Source: Lentisphaeraceae bacterium
GTDB lineage: Bacteria > Verrucomicrobiota > Kiritimatiellia > RFP12 > DVOR01
Length of the DNA: 64,000 bases
Direction: 5' to 3'
NCBI GenBank assembly: GCA_004555175.1
Contig: SFJE01000003.1
Location: 1-64,000, forward strand
In this document: piece by piece, positions 1 to 9,850 of the stretch
Numbering within the stretch: the first letter of the stretch is position 1
Layout: each line of letters opens with the position of its first letter
Translations under genes and position numbers: made by a program
The notes under the pieces: model-generated
Databases searched by the model: none
The model's input: the letters and a program-made list of their open reading frames with translations, nothing else
Told to the model about the DNA's origin: nothing

Positions 1-695
1 TGGATAAAATCTTTTATTCAACATTACAAGAGGGGAAAGCCGCACCAGATTATTCAGCCTCTGATGATTTTCACGTTGAACTTCTCCTCTCTGGGGTAAT
101 TCAAGATCAGGGATTTGCATTATTTATTGACTCTGTACAGCAAGATCTCCCAGACGATCAGAAATTATCTGTTTTAGAACTTCAAACGTTAGTAAAGATA
201 CGAGATGGAGCACCGTCAAAAGTACTCAATCGAAAAGTAATTGATACGCTTCTAAAGCGAAATCTCATTGAGAAACGTGGAAAAACAAAAGGAAGCTTCT
301 TTATCCTTTGTCGAAGTTACTATGAGTTGGCAGGTCGAATCGCTGAGTATCATCAGAAAGACGCGTGGTCGCTTGATCAATTTTTGAGTTTTATCACGTC
401 AGGGGTGCTTCGTAAAGGCAATGCGCTTAAGATGGGTGACTTCGTGAAATTACTTGAAGGTCATATGACACGCCGTCAAGTTAAAACGAATATTCAACAT
501 TTGGCGGAAAAAGGTGTCTTGTCAAGTACGGGTGAGGGGGCTGCTACACGTTATGTGTTGAGCAAGAAATATAAACAGCAAACAGCCGTTGTCGATGAAG
601 CCCTGTGGATTGGTCTTACCGAAATTATTAAACGGAGCCGAGAATGTCCAAAAAATGTCCAAAAAGATGATGAAAATACACCTGAAAATAGCTAA
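1..695 (+). CDS. C-terminal part of an AlbA_2/AAA_4-type ATP-binding protein with winged helices (5' end outside window)
   Basis: The frame is open from base 3 to the TAA at 693-695, so the gene enters from the left edge; a TTG at 327 is internal, not a start. The visible 230 residues hold a stretch of the type 'FHVELLLSGVIQDQGF', which resembles the end of the core domain in divergent-AAA (Schlafen AlbA_2 / 'RecG-like') proteins, followed by two winged-helix-like segments (about residues 60-100 and 140-185) rich in Lys and Arg. Such proteins are usually DNA-binding regulators or defence-linked ATPases. The nucleotide-binding part lies outside the window, so activity cannot be judged. The DNA is clearly more AT-rich than everything from 1.2 kb onward, which suggests recent acquisition. 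The family call rests on pattern memory only. Confidence 0.6.
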   Translation, partial: DKIFYSTLQEGKAAPDYSASDDFHVELLLSGVIQDQGFALFIDSVQQDLPDDQKLSVLELQTLVKIRDGAPSKVLNRKVIDTLLKRNLIEKRGKTKGSFFILCRSYYELAGRIAEYHQKDAWSLDQFLSFITSGVLRKGNALKMGDFVKLLEGHMTRRQVKTNIQHLAEKGVLSSTGEGAATRYVLSKKYKQQTAVVDEALWIGLTEIIKRSRECPKNVQKDDENTPENS

Positions 696-1224
696 TGAAA
701 ATTAGATTTGTTTATAATTCAAAGGGTTATGAACGTCTTAAATTGTCCAAAAGATGTCCAAGATTTTCTCCTATACTCCCAAGGTTCTTAAGTGAATTTC
801 TGGCTCTTAACCTGCTCACTATCATCCCAAAGATGCTGCTAATCAATAAGACATTTCAAACTTAATGATACTATTCCTTCCACTCTCTGTATCTTCGGAC
901 ATGGACATAACGAAATGTAGAAGATCAAAGCGATTGTCTTTTTTGACATCGGTTTTAAGTCCAAGGCGTTTACAATGTGGACTAATGCTAGAAATGAATT
1001 CTGAGGAGATTAGGCAACGGAGTAAGGAACCGATGGGGGCCCCAGTTGTAAAGTAAATCGTGAATTGTCTCCGCGGCAGGGTGCCTCGCCTTGCTCGGCT
1101 TTCACTGTTCACTGTTCTCCGTGTTGGCATAGCGCCTTCGCTTTGCTCGGCCTTCACGCGAGCGATAGCAAGCACCCCTATTTGCCCTCAGCCCAGCCCC
1201 TGGCTAGCGGGCGAAGCGCGCGTA
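696..1224. other. Non-coding stretch: AT-rich tail, possible gene remnant, then dispersed repeats
   Basis: No intact gene is seen here. Positions 696-1056 stay AT-rich like the truncated gene to the left. On the minus strand 843-1053 is open and could be a 3' remnant of some gene (about 69 codons ending SIIKFEMSY), but it has no credible start and I do not recognise it. From about 1060 the composition switches to GC-rich repeat DNA typical of other intergenic regions in this window. Confidence 0.5.
1085..1176 (-). repeat. Dispersed repeat: heptad arm plus 53-bp block shared with 36618-36670
   Basis: At 1091-1108 the heptad cactgtt is present twice in tandem. The adjoining 1124-1176 is the reverse complement of 36618-36670 with only two mismatches in 53 bases by hand alignment. 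Its core, gcgaaggcgctatgcca, also recurs near 19980. It therefore belongs to the dispersed intergenic repeat set of this genome. Confidence 0.75.
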
Positions 1225-1233
1225 TGTTATACT
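1225..1233 (+). promoter_or_regulatory. Extended -10 promoter of the malic enzyme gene
   Basis: TGTTATACT: a TGn extension followed by hexamer TATACT at 1228-1233, about 38 bases before the start codon. No good -35 is visible. The same TGnTAnnnT form precedes many genes in the window. Confidence 0.6.
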
Positions 1234-1271
1234 CTCGGCAATTTTCCGTTTCCTAGAGAAGGAGTTTTGCG

Positions 1272-2567
<1,296 letters not shown>

Positions 2568-2580
2568 CGCGCTCGCCCCG

Positions 2581-2716
2581 CGATAGGCGATAGGCGATAG
2601 ACGGGAACGCTGGCGCGTGAAGTCTGCTCACGTTAGAACCGTCAGGCTTCACGGCTTCTGCCGCCAATAGACCTGTCGCGGTATCGCGCTTCACGCCTAT
2701 CGCCTATCGCCTATCG
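2581..2716. repeat. Heptad-arm inverted-repeat element A
   Basis: The left arm 2581-2600 (cgataggcgataggcgatag) and right arm 2697-2716 are perfect 20-base inverted repeats built from a 7-base word (ctatcgc). At 2673-2688 lies ctgtcgcggtatcgcg, a diverged copy of the 15-base core seen in the other elements. The element fills almost the whole gap between the malic enzyme stop and the first chrA start codon (2718). Confidence 0.85.
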
Positions 2717-2717
2717 A

Positions 2718-3371
2718 ATGGCTCCTCCAATGTCCTCCACTTCCACAGTCCCGCTGCGCTCTCGCCTCCTCTCCCTCGCCCTCACCTTCGGCAAGTTCGG
2801 GGGGATTACCTTTGGCGGAGGCTACGCGATCATTGCGTTGCTCGAGGAGGAGCTCGTCCGGCGGCGGGGGTGGTTGAGCAGCGAGGAGCTGCTAGACATC
2901 ATCACCGTGGGCGAGAGCACGCCCGGGGCCATCGCCGTCAACACCGCCACCTTCGTGGGCTACCGCCTGGCGGGGGTGTTGGGGGGCGTGGTGGCCACCT
3001 TTGCGCTAGTCTTTCCGGCGTGGGTGGTGATTGTGCTCCTCTCGGGGTGCTACCTGGTGCTGCGGGAGAATGTGTGGGTGGCCTCGGCGCTGGCGGGGAT
3101 CCGCGTGGCGGCGGTGGTGCTCATCGTCCGCGCCTTCTTCCGAATGGCCAAGGGCGTCAAACGCACGCGCCTGAACTTCATCTGTATGGCGCTGGCCTTC
3201 GGGTTGGTGGCCTTTGCGGGGATGAACGCGGTCTGGGCCGTTATCGGCAGCCTCTGCTTCGGCGTAGCGTGGTATGGCCTGCGCCCCCGCTGGGTTAGTC
3301 AACAGTCGACAGTCGACAGTGAACAGGGCGCAGCAAGCTGCGACGGGCAGACGAGTGGGCAGAAACAATGA
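2718..3371 (+). CDS. chrA: ChrA-type chromate/anion transporter, first half of a split pair
   Basis: A short-chain ChrA protein of about 217 residues with five to six hydrophobic segments and the family signature 'GGITFGGGYAIIALLEEE' near residues 25-45, followed by 'VGESTPGAIAVNTATFVGY'. Short ChrA proteins occur as adjacent pairs that together form the transporter; the partner is the next gene. The substrate (chromate, sulfate or another anion) cannot be read from sequence. No ribosome site is visible because the upstream DNA is a heptad arm; ATG 2718 or ATG 2730 may be used. The last ~25 residues (from about VSQQSTVDSE) are encoded by the heptad arm of the next repeat element. The authentic protein therefore probably once ended near residue 193. 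Confidence 0.85.
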   Translation: MAPPMSSTSTVPLRSRLLSLALTFGKFGGITFGGGYAIIALLEEELVRRRGWLSSEELLDIITVGESTPGAIAVNTATFVGYRLAGVLGGVVATFALVFPAWVVIVLLSGCYLVLRENVWVASALAGIRVAAVVLIVRAFFRMAKGVKRTRLNFICMALAFGLVAFAGMNAVWAVIGSLCFGVAWYGLRPRWVSQQSTVDSEQGAASCDGQTSGQKQ

Positions 3372-3444
3372 AGCAACACGGTTCTAACGCCTGCTCCTCC
3401 GTCGCGGAACGCGCCTGTCGACTGCCCACTGTCAACTGTCAACT
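3297..3444. repeat. Heptad-arm inverted-repeat element B, overlapping the chrA tail
   Basis: The left arm 3297-3325 repeats the word cagtcga and the right arm 3416-3444 repeats ctgtcaa/ctgtcga in opposite orientation. An exact core, ccgtcgcggaacgcg, lies at 3399-3413 directly before the right arm. The left arm lies inside the reading frame of the upstream chrA gene. Confidence 0.85.
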
Positions 3445-3465
3445 TCTCACCCCCGGAGCCCGCCT

Positions 3466-4035
3466 ATGATCTACTTGCTGCTTCTGTGGACCTTTATCAA
3501 GGTGGGGCTCTTCACCATCGGTGGCGGCTACGCGATGATCCCGCTCATCCAGCAGGAGGTCATCGAGCGCCACAACTGGATGACGGCCGACCAGTTTACC
3601 GAGTTTGTCGGCATTGCCGAGAGCACCCCCGGTCCCTTTGCCATCAACATCGCCACCTTCACCGGCGTGCATGTGGCCCAGGATGCCGGCGGCAGCGGCC
3701 TGCTCGGTAGCCTCTGCACCACCGGCGGCGTCGTCCTCCCCTCGCTCGTCATCATCCTCCTCATTGCCGGGCTCTTCCACTACGCCATGCGCCACTGGGT
3801 GGCCCGCGCCGCGCTCCAAGGCGCCAAGCCCGTCGTCGTTGGCCTCATCGGCGCGGCCGGCTACACCCTCCTGCGCCACACCCTCTGCGAAGGCGGCTTC
3901 AAACTCCTTTCCACCGGACTCGCCCTCGGCCTCTTGGGGCTCTCCTTCCTCACCAAGCTCGGCGCGGTCTGGCTCATCCTCCTCGGGGCCGCCCTCGGGG
4001 TGCTCTGCTTTGGCGTATTCGGGTTGCAGCCGTGA
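3466..4035 (+). CDS. chrA: ChrA-type chromate/anion transporter, second half of the pair
   Basis: 189 residues, again with the ChrA start pattern: 'TFIKVGLFTIGGGYAMIPL' at residues 8-26, then 'VGIAESTPGPFAINIATFTG' and several membrane segments. It pairs with the upstream gene to make a two-subunit transporter. A GGAG at 3454-3457 serves ATG 3466. The stop codon overlaps the GTG start of comF (GTGA), so the two are translationally coupled. Confidence 0.87.
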   Translation: MIYLLLLWTFIKVGLFTIGGGYAMIPLIQQEVIERHNWMTADQFTEFVGIAESTPGPFAINIATFTGVHVAQDAGGSGLLGSLCTTGGVVLPSLVIILLIAGLFHYAMRHWVARAALQGAKPVVVGLIGAAGYTLLRHTLCEGGFKLLSTGLALGLLGLSFLTKLGAVWLILLGAALGVLCFGVFGLQP

Positions 4036-4796
4036 CCCGAGCGCGCCGCCGTCTGCTCCGTTGGCGATGCCGCGTGCAGCGTCTGCTTGAGGCGGTGCTC
4101 GACCTGCTCTTTCCGCGCGATTGCGCCCTCTGTCAGGGCTATGTCCCCACCGGACACCTCTGCCCGGCCTGCCGCAAGCGCTTGCGCGAGGCGCCCCTCC
4201 ATACGCGTTGCCCGCGCTGTGGCGAAGAGTTCCCCGGCCTCGATGCGCCCGCCACGCCCTGCGCGGCCTGCCGTGAGCACCCGCCCGCCTTCCGCCGCGC
4301 CCTCATCGCCCTGCGCTACGACGACAACGCCCGCGCCCTCATCCACGCCTTCAAGTATCACCGCGGCATCCACCTGACGGCCGACTTCGTCCGCATCCTG
4401 CGCGCCAAGCTCCGCCGCGAGCTGCCGGGGGTGACCTTCTCCGCCGTTGTCCCCGTCCCCATCACCCGTGCCAAACTGCGCACCCGCGGCTACAATCAGG
4501 CAGAACTGCTGGCGCGCGCCCTTGCCCGCCGCCTCGGCCTCCCCTGCCTCCACCGCCTGCTCATCCGCCACGAGACGGGAGTCTTCTCCCAGACCCGGCT
4601 CCACCGCGCCGAGCGCCTCGCCAACGCCCGCGAAGCCTACGCCCTCGCCCCTCGCGCCCCAAGCCTCGCCGGGCAGCGCCTCCTCCTCGTCGACGACGTG
4701 ATGACCACCGGCGCCACCGCCCAAGCCTGCGCGGAGGCCCTCGCCTCCGCCGGCGCCGAAGTCTACCTCCTCGCCCTCGCCCGGCCATTGAGATAA
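4032..4796 (+). CDS. comF: ComF family phosphoribosyltransferase-like protein
   Basis: 254 residues with the ComF layout. An N-terminal double zinc-ribbon shows cysteine pairs 'CALCQGYVPTGHLCPAC' and 'CPRCGEEF..CAAC' (about residues 31-85). A type I phosphoribosyltransferase domain follows with the PRPP loop 'LLLVDDVMTTGATAQACA' (about residues 216-233). ComF proteins support natural DNA uptake and single-strand DNA handling in the cytoplasm in several bacteria. Placement directly before the pilus ATPase operon fits a competence role, though it is cotranscribed with chrA. The start is GTG 4032, overlapping the preceding stop. Confidence 0.9.
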   Translation: MTRARRRLLRWRCRVQRLLEAVLDLLFPRDCALCQGYVPTGHLCPACRKRLREAPLHTRCPRCGEEFPGLDAPATPCAACREHPPAFRRALIALRYDDNARALIHAFKYHRGIHLTADFVRILRAKLRRELPGVTFSAVVPVPITRAKLRTRGYNQAELLARALARRLGLPCLHRLLIRHETGVFSQTRLHRAERLANAREAYALAPRAPSLAGQRLLLVDDVMTTGATAQACAEALASAGAEVYLLALARPLR

Positions 4797-4842
4797 CCCC
4801 AAGCGCCCCCTCCCCTCTCTCCTCCGTCCGCTGTTTAAGTGC

Positions 4843-4871
4843 TTGCACCGCGCGTGGGGGTGTGCTATGCT
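4843..4871 (+). promoter_or_regulatory. Sigma-70-type promoter of the pilus ATPase operon
   Basis: TTGCAC at 4843-4848, a 17-base spacer, and TATGCT at 4866-4871 preceded by TGC (extended -10). It lies about 65 bases before the GTG start of pilB. Confidence 0.7.
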
Positions 4872-4937
4872 ACAAGCACGATAGATAGAAGGACGCTTCC
4901 GCCAGGAGACTGGCTTGGACCCTTTGGAGACGAACGC

Positions 4938-6629
4938 GTGACAACGAATGACGAGTATGCGCTGCAAGTTTTGCAGGAGACCGGGCGGTTGACGACCGAG
5001 CAGGTTGCTTCGGCCCTGTCGGCCAAGCGCAAGGATGGGCAGACGCCGTTGGATTGGTTGGTGGCCGAGGGGGCCGTCACGGAAGAGGATGTGCTAGGGA
5101 CGCTGGCCGAGCAGTTTGGTCTGCCCTTCGCCTCGGTGGATGGGGACGATGTGGATCCCGAGACGGCGAAGTTGCTCGATGCCGAGACGGCGCGTAAGTA
5201 TAACGCCGTGCCGTTGCAGGACGACGGCGACTCGGTGATGATTGCGATTTGCGACCCGGCGAACTATGACGCGCAGGACGCCATTCGCTATCGTCTCAAC
5301 GGGCGCAATGCGGACTTTGTGGTGGTCACCTCCGGGGATGTCCACCGGCTGATGGAGAAGCTCTATCCGCTGACCTTCGATCCGAATGCCAAGGATACCG
5401 GCGAGGACCTGGTCTCGCAGCGCAAGGAGATGGAGGTTGAGGGTGGCGACGAGGAGGGCGACGCGCCGGTTATCCGCCTGGTGAGCTTGATTTTGATGGA
5501 TGCCTGCAAGATGAAGGCCTCCGATATTCACCTTGAGCCGATGGAGAAGCGCTTCCGCGTGCGCTACCGCATCGACGGCGCGCTGCGGGAGATGGATGAG
5601 CCGCCCAAACGCCTGCAGGGGGCCATTCTCTCGCGCGTGAAGTTGATGGCGAATATGGACCTCTCCGAGCGGCGCATCCCGCAGGATGGCCGCATTCAGA
5701 TCAAGATGGGCGAGCGCGAGCTGGACCTGCGTGTGAGCACGGTGCCGACGAACTTCGGCGAGTCCATCGTGATGCGTATTTTGGATAAGCAGAACCTGGC
5801 GCTGGGTCTGCCGCAGCTGGGCTTCCTCTCCGATGACCAGGCGAAGTTTGAGCGCTTGATTGGCCTGCCCGATGGCGTGATCCTGGTCACCGGCCCGACG
5901 GGCTCGGGTAAGACGACGACGCTCTACGCCTGCTTGGGCCAGATTAACCGCCCGGATAAGAAGCTCATCACCGTGGAAGATCCGGTGGAATACCAGATGA
6001 GCGGCATCAACCAGGTGCAGGTGAACCGCGCCGTGGGGCTCGACTTCTCCGCCGCCCTGCGCTCCATCCTCCGCCAGGCGCCGAATATCGTGATGATCGG
6101 TGAAATCCGTGACCACGAGACCGCCGAAATCGCGATGGAAGCGGCCTTGACCGGTCACTTGGTCTTCTCCACCCTGCACACCAACGACGCGCCCAGCGCC
6201 GTGACGCGTTTGACGGATATTGGCATCAAGCCCTTCTTGGTGGCTTCGGCCCTGCGCGCGGCCATGGCCCAGCGCCTCTGCCGCGCGATCTGCGAGAAGT
6301 GCAAGACCGAGCATATCCCCACCGACCGCGAGCGCAAGATGCTCGGCACCCTCGCCAAGAATGCCGACGCGATGAAGATGTTCAAGGGCGCCGGGTGCGC
6401 GGTCTGCAACAAGACCGGTTACAAGGGCCGTAAGGGTCTCTTTGAGATCTTCACGGTCGATGACACGGTCCAGCGAATGATTTTCGATAAGGTGCCCACC
6501 ACGCAGCTGCGTGCCCGCGTCCGCGAAATGGGTATGCGCACGTTGCGCGAAGACGGAATGCTTAAGGTCGCCGCCGGCATGACCACCCTCGAGGAGGTCC
6601 TCCGCGCCACGATGGGAGACGAAGACTGA
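4938..6629 (+). CDS. pilB: Type IV pilus assembly ATPase PilB (GspE family)
   Basis: A hexameric cytoplasmic ATPase that powers pilus extension. From GTG 4938 (GGAG about 8 bases upstream) it has 563 residues; the longer upstream frame runs through the promoter and is rejected. The order is an N-terminal MshEN-type domain (1-130), then the catalytic domain with Walker A 'GPTGSGKTTTLYACL' (about 318-332). Next come the Asp box 'TVEDPVEYQ', Walker B 'IVMIGEIRDHE' (about 382) and the His box 'STLHTNDAPS'. A tetracysteine zinc site follows, 'CEKCK' and 'CAVCNKTGYKG' (about 450-495), which marks the PilB/GspE branch. It is first in an operon with PilT and a second PilB; no pilin, PilC or secretin is in the window. 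Confidence 0.93.
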   Translation: MTTNDEYALQVLQETGRLTTEQVASALSAKRKDGQTPLDWLVAEGAVTEEDVLGTLAEQFGLPFASVDGDDVDPETAKLLDAETARKYNAVPLQDDGDSVMIAICDPANYDAQDAIRYRLNGRNADFVVVTSGDVHRLMEKLYPLTFDPNAKDTGEDLVSQRKEMEVEGGDEEGDAPVIRLVSLILMDACKMKASDIHLEPMEKRFRVRYRIDGALREMDEPPKRLQGAILSRVKLMANMDLSERRIPQDGRIQIKMGERELDLRVSTVPTNFGESIVMRILDKQNLALGLPQLGFLSDDQAKFERLIGLPDGVILVTGPTGSGKTTTLYACLGQINRPDKKLITVEDPVEYQMSGINQVQVNRAVGLDFSAALRSILRQAPNIVMIGEIRDHETAEIAMEAALTGHLVFSTLHTNDAPSAVTRLTDIGIKPFLVASALRAAMAQRLCRAICEKCKTEHIPTDRERKMLGTLAKNADAMKMFKGAGCAVCNKTGYKGRKGLFEIFTVDDTVQRMIFDKVPTTQLRARVREMGMRTLREDGMLKVAAGMTTLEEVLRATMGDED

Positions 6630-7747
6630 TGAAAACCAACATCCACGAATTGGCCGCAACCGCCACCACCGAAATCACGATGGCCGACTTGATGCAGGCG
6701 GCGATCGACGAAGGCTCCTCCGACTTGCACATCCGCGTGGGCCGGCCCCCGATCCTGCGCTGCTCGGGCGCCCTCGAGCCGCTCGATTGCCCCGACCTGA
6801 CACCCGGCGACACCGCCAAGCTCGTCCTCGAGATCGCCACCGAAGAGCAGATTGACGAAGTGGAGCGTAACGGCGGTGCGGACTTTGGTCTGGCCTTCTC
6901 CGAGGCCGCCCGCTTCCGTGTCTCGGTCTTCAAGGAGCGCCACAACTACGCGCTCGTGCTCCGCCAGATTCCCTCGGCTATCCTGACGCTTGAGCAGCTG
7001 GGCCTGCCCGAGGCGGTCTATGAGCTGCTCACCAAGCCTCGCGGCCTCATCCTCGTGACCGGCCCGACAGGTTCGGGTAAGTCGACCACCCTCGCTTCGA
7101 TGATTAACATTATCAACAGCGAGTTCGACCGCCACATCATCACCATCGAAGACCCCATCGAGTTCTACCACTACTCTAAGAAGTCCTTGGTCACCCAGCG
7201 CGAAGTCGGCGCCGATGTGCCCAGCTTCGCCGAGGCTATCCGTCGCGCCCTGCGCCAGGACCCGGATGTGATTCTCGTGGGCGAAATGCGCGACCTCGAG
7301 ACCATCTCCGCGGCCATCTCCGCCGCTGAAACCGGTCACCTCGTCTTCGGCACCCTGCACACCACCGGCGCGGCCGCGACCGTCGATCGTATCATCGACT
7401 CCTTCCCGACCAACCAGCAGGAGCAGGTCCGCACCCAGCTCTCGATGAGCCTGGTGGCCGTCATCTCCCAGGTGCTGCTCCCGCGCGCGGATAAGGGCGG
7501 CAAGGGCCGTTGTGCCGCCTTCGAGATTATGATGAGCACCCCCTCCATCCGCTCGCGCATCCGCGATAACAAGACCTTCCAGATCAACTCCGACATCCAG
7601 ACCGGCGCCAAGTTCGGCATGGTCTCGCTCGATACCTCGCTCCTGAACCTCTACGTTGCCGGCAAGATCTCCTACGAAGACCTCGTCACCAAGGCGCAGG
7701 ACCCCGAGACCACCGTCCAGAAACTGCGCGAAATGACCGGAGAATAA
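6629..7747 (+). CDS. pilT: Twitching motility/pilus retraction ATPase PilT
   Basis: 372 residues, the usual PilT length. It lacks the N-terminal MshEN domain and the zinc cysteines of PilB. Walker A is 'GPTGSGKSTTLASMI' (about 143-157), followed by 'ITIEDPIEFYH', Walker B 'VILVGEMRDLET' (about 213) and 'FGTLHTTGAAATVDRIID'. PilT depolymerises the pilus, giving retraction and DNA uptake. The ATG overlaps the pilB stop (TGATG), so translation is coupled. Family membership is certain; PilT versus PilU cannot be separated here. Confidence 0.93.
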   Translation: MKTNIHELAATATTEITMADLMQAAIDEGSSDLHIRVGRPPILRCSGALEPLDCPDLTPGDTAKLVLEIATEEQIDEVERNGGADFGLAFSEAARFRVSVFKERHNYALVLRQIPSAILTLEQLGLPEAVYELLTKPRGLILVTGPTGSGKSTTLASMINIINSEFDRHIITIEDPIEFYHYSKKSLVTQREVGADVPSFAEAIRRALRQDPDVILVGEMRDLETISAAISAAETGHLVFGTLHTTGAAATVDRIIDSFPTNQQEQVRTQLSMSLVAVISQVLLPRADKGGKGRCAAFEIMMSTPSIRSRIRDNKTFQINSDIQTGAKFGMVSLDTSLLNLYVAGKISYEDLVTKAQDPETTVQKLREMTGE

Positions 7748-7748
7748 G

Positions 7749-9434
7749 ATGGCTTCCTCCCTCGCCCTTCCCCCGCTTGTCGAACTCGTCCGCGACAACG
7801 GCTTTATTGACGACGCCCAGGCCGAAGAGCTCGTCCGCGCGCACCTCCAGGATGGCAAGCCCTACAAGGAGCTCATCCTGGCGCTCGACGTGCTCTCCGA
7901 AGAGGACCTCCTCTCCCTGATGGCCGGTAGCCAAGGGACCGACGTCATCGACCTCTCCACTGTCGCCTTCGACGACACGCTCAAAAATCTCATCCCGGTG
8001 GCCAGCATTCGCCTGCACACCATCGTCCCCGTTGAGGTTGAGCGCGACCACGCCACCTTCGCCACCGCCGACCTCATCGAGGCCGATGTCATCGACGAGC
8101 TCACCTTCCTCCTCTCGCGCGAAATCCGCTTCGTCTTCGCCCCCGAGGAGGCTATCAAGAAGGCGATTGACGACAACTTCTCCGCCGGCGAAGCCTCCGA
8201 CGCGCTTATTGAGGACCTCTCGGACTTCGATGGCGTTGATGGTGCCACCGACGAGAAGGGCATCGAGAGCGCTGCCGCCTCGGCTCCAGTCATCCGCTTC
8301 GTCAACCTCGTCCTCTATCAGGCCATTACCGACCGCGCCTCCGATATTCACATCGAGCCCTTCGAGAAGGACTTTAAGATTCGCTACCGCGTCGACGGCG
8401 CGCTCTACGAAATGAATCCGCCGCCGCTCTCGATGGCCCTGCCGATTATCTCGCGCATCAAGGTGCTCTCGGGGTTGAACATCGCCGAGCGCCGCGTGCC
8501 ACAGGATGGCCGTATTGCCCTCACCGTCGCCGGGCGCCAGGTCGACCTCCGTGTCTCCTGCCTGCCCACCGTCCACGGCGAATCTGTCGTGCTCCGCGTC
8601 CTCGACCGCTCGGCCGTCTCCCTCGATCTGGAGAATATCGGCCTGCCCGAGGACATCTACGACGGCATCACGATGGACATCGAGAAGCCCAACGGCATCT
8701 TCATCGTCACCGGCCCGACCGGCTCCGGTAAGACCACCACCCTCTACTCTTGCCTGCGCGCCATCAATAAGCCCGACACCAAGATCCTCACCGCCGAAGA
8801 GCCGGTGGAATACGACATCGAGGGCCTGGTGCAGGTGCCCATCAATCCGCAGCAGGGCAACACCTTCGCCAAGGTGCTCCGCGCCTTCCTCCGTCAGGAC
8901 CCCGATGTCATTATGGTCGGCGAAATCCGCGACTTGGAGACCGCCGAAATCGCCGTCCAGGCCGCCCTCACCGGTCACTTCGTCTTCTCCACTCTGCACA
9001 CCAACGACGCCGCCGGCGCCGTCACCCGCTTGGTGGATATGAATGTGGCCCCCTACCTCATCTCCTCCACCCTCCAGGCCGTCCTCGCCCAGCGCCTCGT
9101 CCGCACCTGCTGCGCCAACTGCAAGACCTTCTACGACCCCGATGACGAGGCCATCCACCGCCTCGGCCTCGTCCGCTCGGACATCGGCAACCGCCAGTTC
9201 GCCTACGGTAAGGGCTGCAAGATCTGCAACGCCACCGGCTACAAGGGTCGTAAGGGCGTCTTCGAGTTCCTGCGGATGAGCAACCCCATCCGCGAGATGA
9301 TCAACGCCCGCGAGCCCACCCTCGTCATCCGCGAGAAGGCCCGCGAACTCGGTATGCGCACGATGCGCGAAGATGCCATCCGCAACGTCCTCGACGGCTA
9401 CACCACCGTCGACGAAGTCCTCCGCTACACCTAA
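7749..9434 (+). CDS. Second PilB/GspE-type assembly ATPase
   Basis: 561 residues with the same architecture as the first gene of the operon. It has an MshEN-like N-terminus (1-140), Walker A 'GPTGSGKTTTLYSCLRAIN' (about 322), 'LTAEEPVEYDIEGLVQVPIN', Walker B 'VIMVGEIRDLETAEIA' and a zinc site 'CCANCK..CKICNATGYKG'. It starts 1 base after the pilT stop. Duplicated assembly ATPases may serve a second pilus or a type II-like secretion system, or act together; sequence alone does not decide. A strong terminator follows. Confidence 0.9.
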   Translation: MASSLALPPLVELVRDNGFIDDAQAEELVRAHLQDGKPYKELILALDVLSEEDLLSLMAGSQGTDVIDLSTVAFDDTLKNLIPVASIRLHTIVPVEVERDHATFATADLIEADVIDELTFLLSREIRFVFAPEEAIKKAIDDNFSAGEASDALIEDLSDFDGVDGATDEKGIESAAASAPVIRFVNLVLYQAITDRASDIHIEPFEKDFKIRYRVDGALYEMNPPPLSMALPIISRIKVLSGLNIAERRVPQDGRIALTVAGRQVDLRVSCLPTVHGESVVLRVLDRSAVSLDLENIGLPEDIYDGITMDIEKPNGIFIVTGPTGSGKTTTLYSCLRAINKPDTKILTAEEPVEYDIEGLVQVPINPQQGNTFAKVLRAFLRQDPDVIMVGEIRDLETAEIAVQAALTGHFVFSTLHTNDAAGAVTRLVDMNVAPYLISSTLQAVLAQRLVRTCCANCKTFYDPDDEAIHRLGLVRSDIGNRQFAYGKGCKICNATGYKGRKGVFEFLRMSNPIREMINAREPTLVIREKARELGMRTMREDAIRNVLDGYTTVDEVLRYT

Positions 9435-9460
9435 GGCGCCCCGCAAGCCCTTTTCTTCAC

Positions 9461-9490
9461 CGCAGGCCCTCCCAGGCCTGCGTGTTTTTT
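9461..9490 (+). terminator. Rho-independent terminator of the pilus ATPase operon
   Basis: Stem cgcaggcc (9461-9468) pairs with ggcctgcg (9475-9482), followed by tgtttttt. It lies 27 bases after the last stop codon. Confidence 0.9.
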
Positions 9491-9713
9491 AGGCGCCCCG
9501 GCGCTCAAAAACACCACATCTGCCTCCTGCTCGTAATGCTCCATATCCCACACGATAACCTTTTGGAATACAAGTAGATTTCGTTCGAGCTCGAACTTAT
9601 CTCACGAAAATCCAAGGATGTTTTTGGCCTCATCTCACGAAAATCCAAGGATAAGCGTCCCGAAAACGCAGACAACGCTTCGCCCATTCTTGCCGAGGCC
9701 GTTGAAGCCGTTA

Positions 9714-9731
9714 CGCCTGAGACCGGGGTTA
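9714..9731 (+). repeat. 18-bp direct repeat, left copy (right copy 11090-11107)
   Basis: cgcctgagaccggggtta is identical at 9714-9731 and 11090-11107, one on each side of the DUF4143 ATPase gene and in the same orientation. The right copy ends on the stop codon of ileS. This could be a duplication left by insertion of the ATPase segment, or a dispersed repeat. Confidence 0.7.
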
Positions 9732-9771
9732 GCGGCTTCGGAGGCTAAACCACTGTCGCCAGTCTTGCGAA

Positions 9772-9831
9772 GTTTACGGTGTACTGCAAACTTTCGCGGT
9801 TACGCGCAGAAGTTTGTGGTATACTGCAAAC
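9772..9831 (+). promoter_or_regulatory. Two operator-like palindromes, the second overlapping an extended -10
   Basis: Two related 20-base imperfect palindromes stand 40 bases apart: gtttacggtgtactgcaaac (9772-9791) and gtttgtggtatactgcaaac (9812-9831). The second contains TGGTATACT (-10 hexamer 9820-9825), so a protein bound there would block the promoter of the downstream ATPase gene. Confidence 0.55.
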
Positions 9832-9850
9832 AAATTGAAAGGAGGAGCCT

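Larger units (their letters stand above)
9491..9850. other. Non-coding stretch with direct repeats and a palindrome upstream of the DUF4143 ATPase
   Basis: No gene is seen. It holds a 14-base perfect palindrome, gttcgagctcgaac (9581-9594), and a 21-base direct repeat (atctcacg...caaggat) at 9599-9619 and 9632-9652. It also holds the left copy of an 18-base sequence repeated beyond the ATPase gene, and the two operator-like palindromes listed separately. Confidence 0.6.

Noticed and set aside
843..1175. Minus-strand 110-codon frame
   Set aside because: Its first third is dispersed repeat DNA and there is no ribosome site; at most a 3' remnant.
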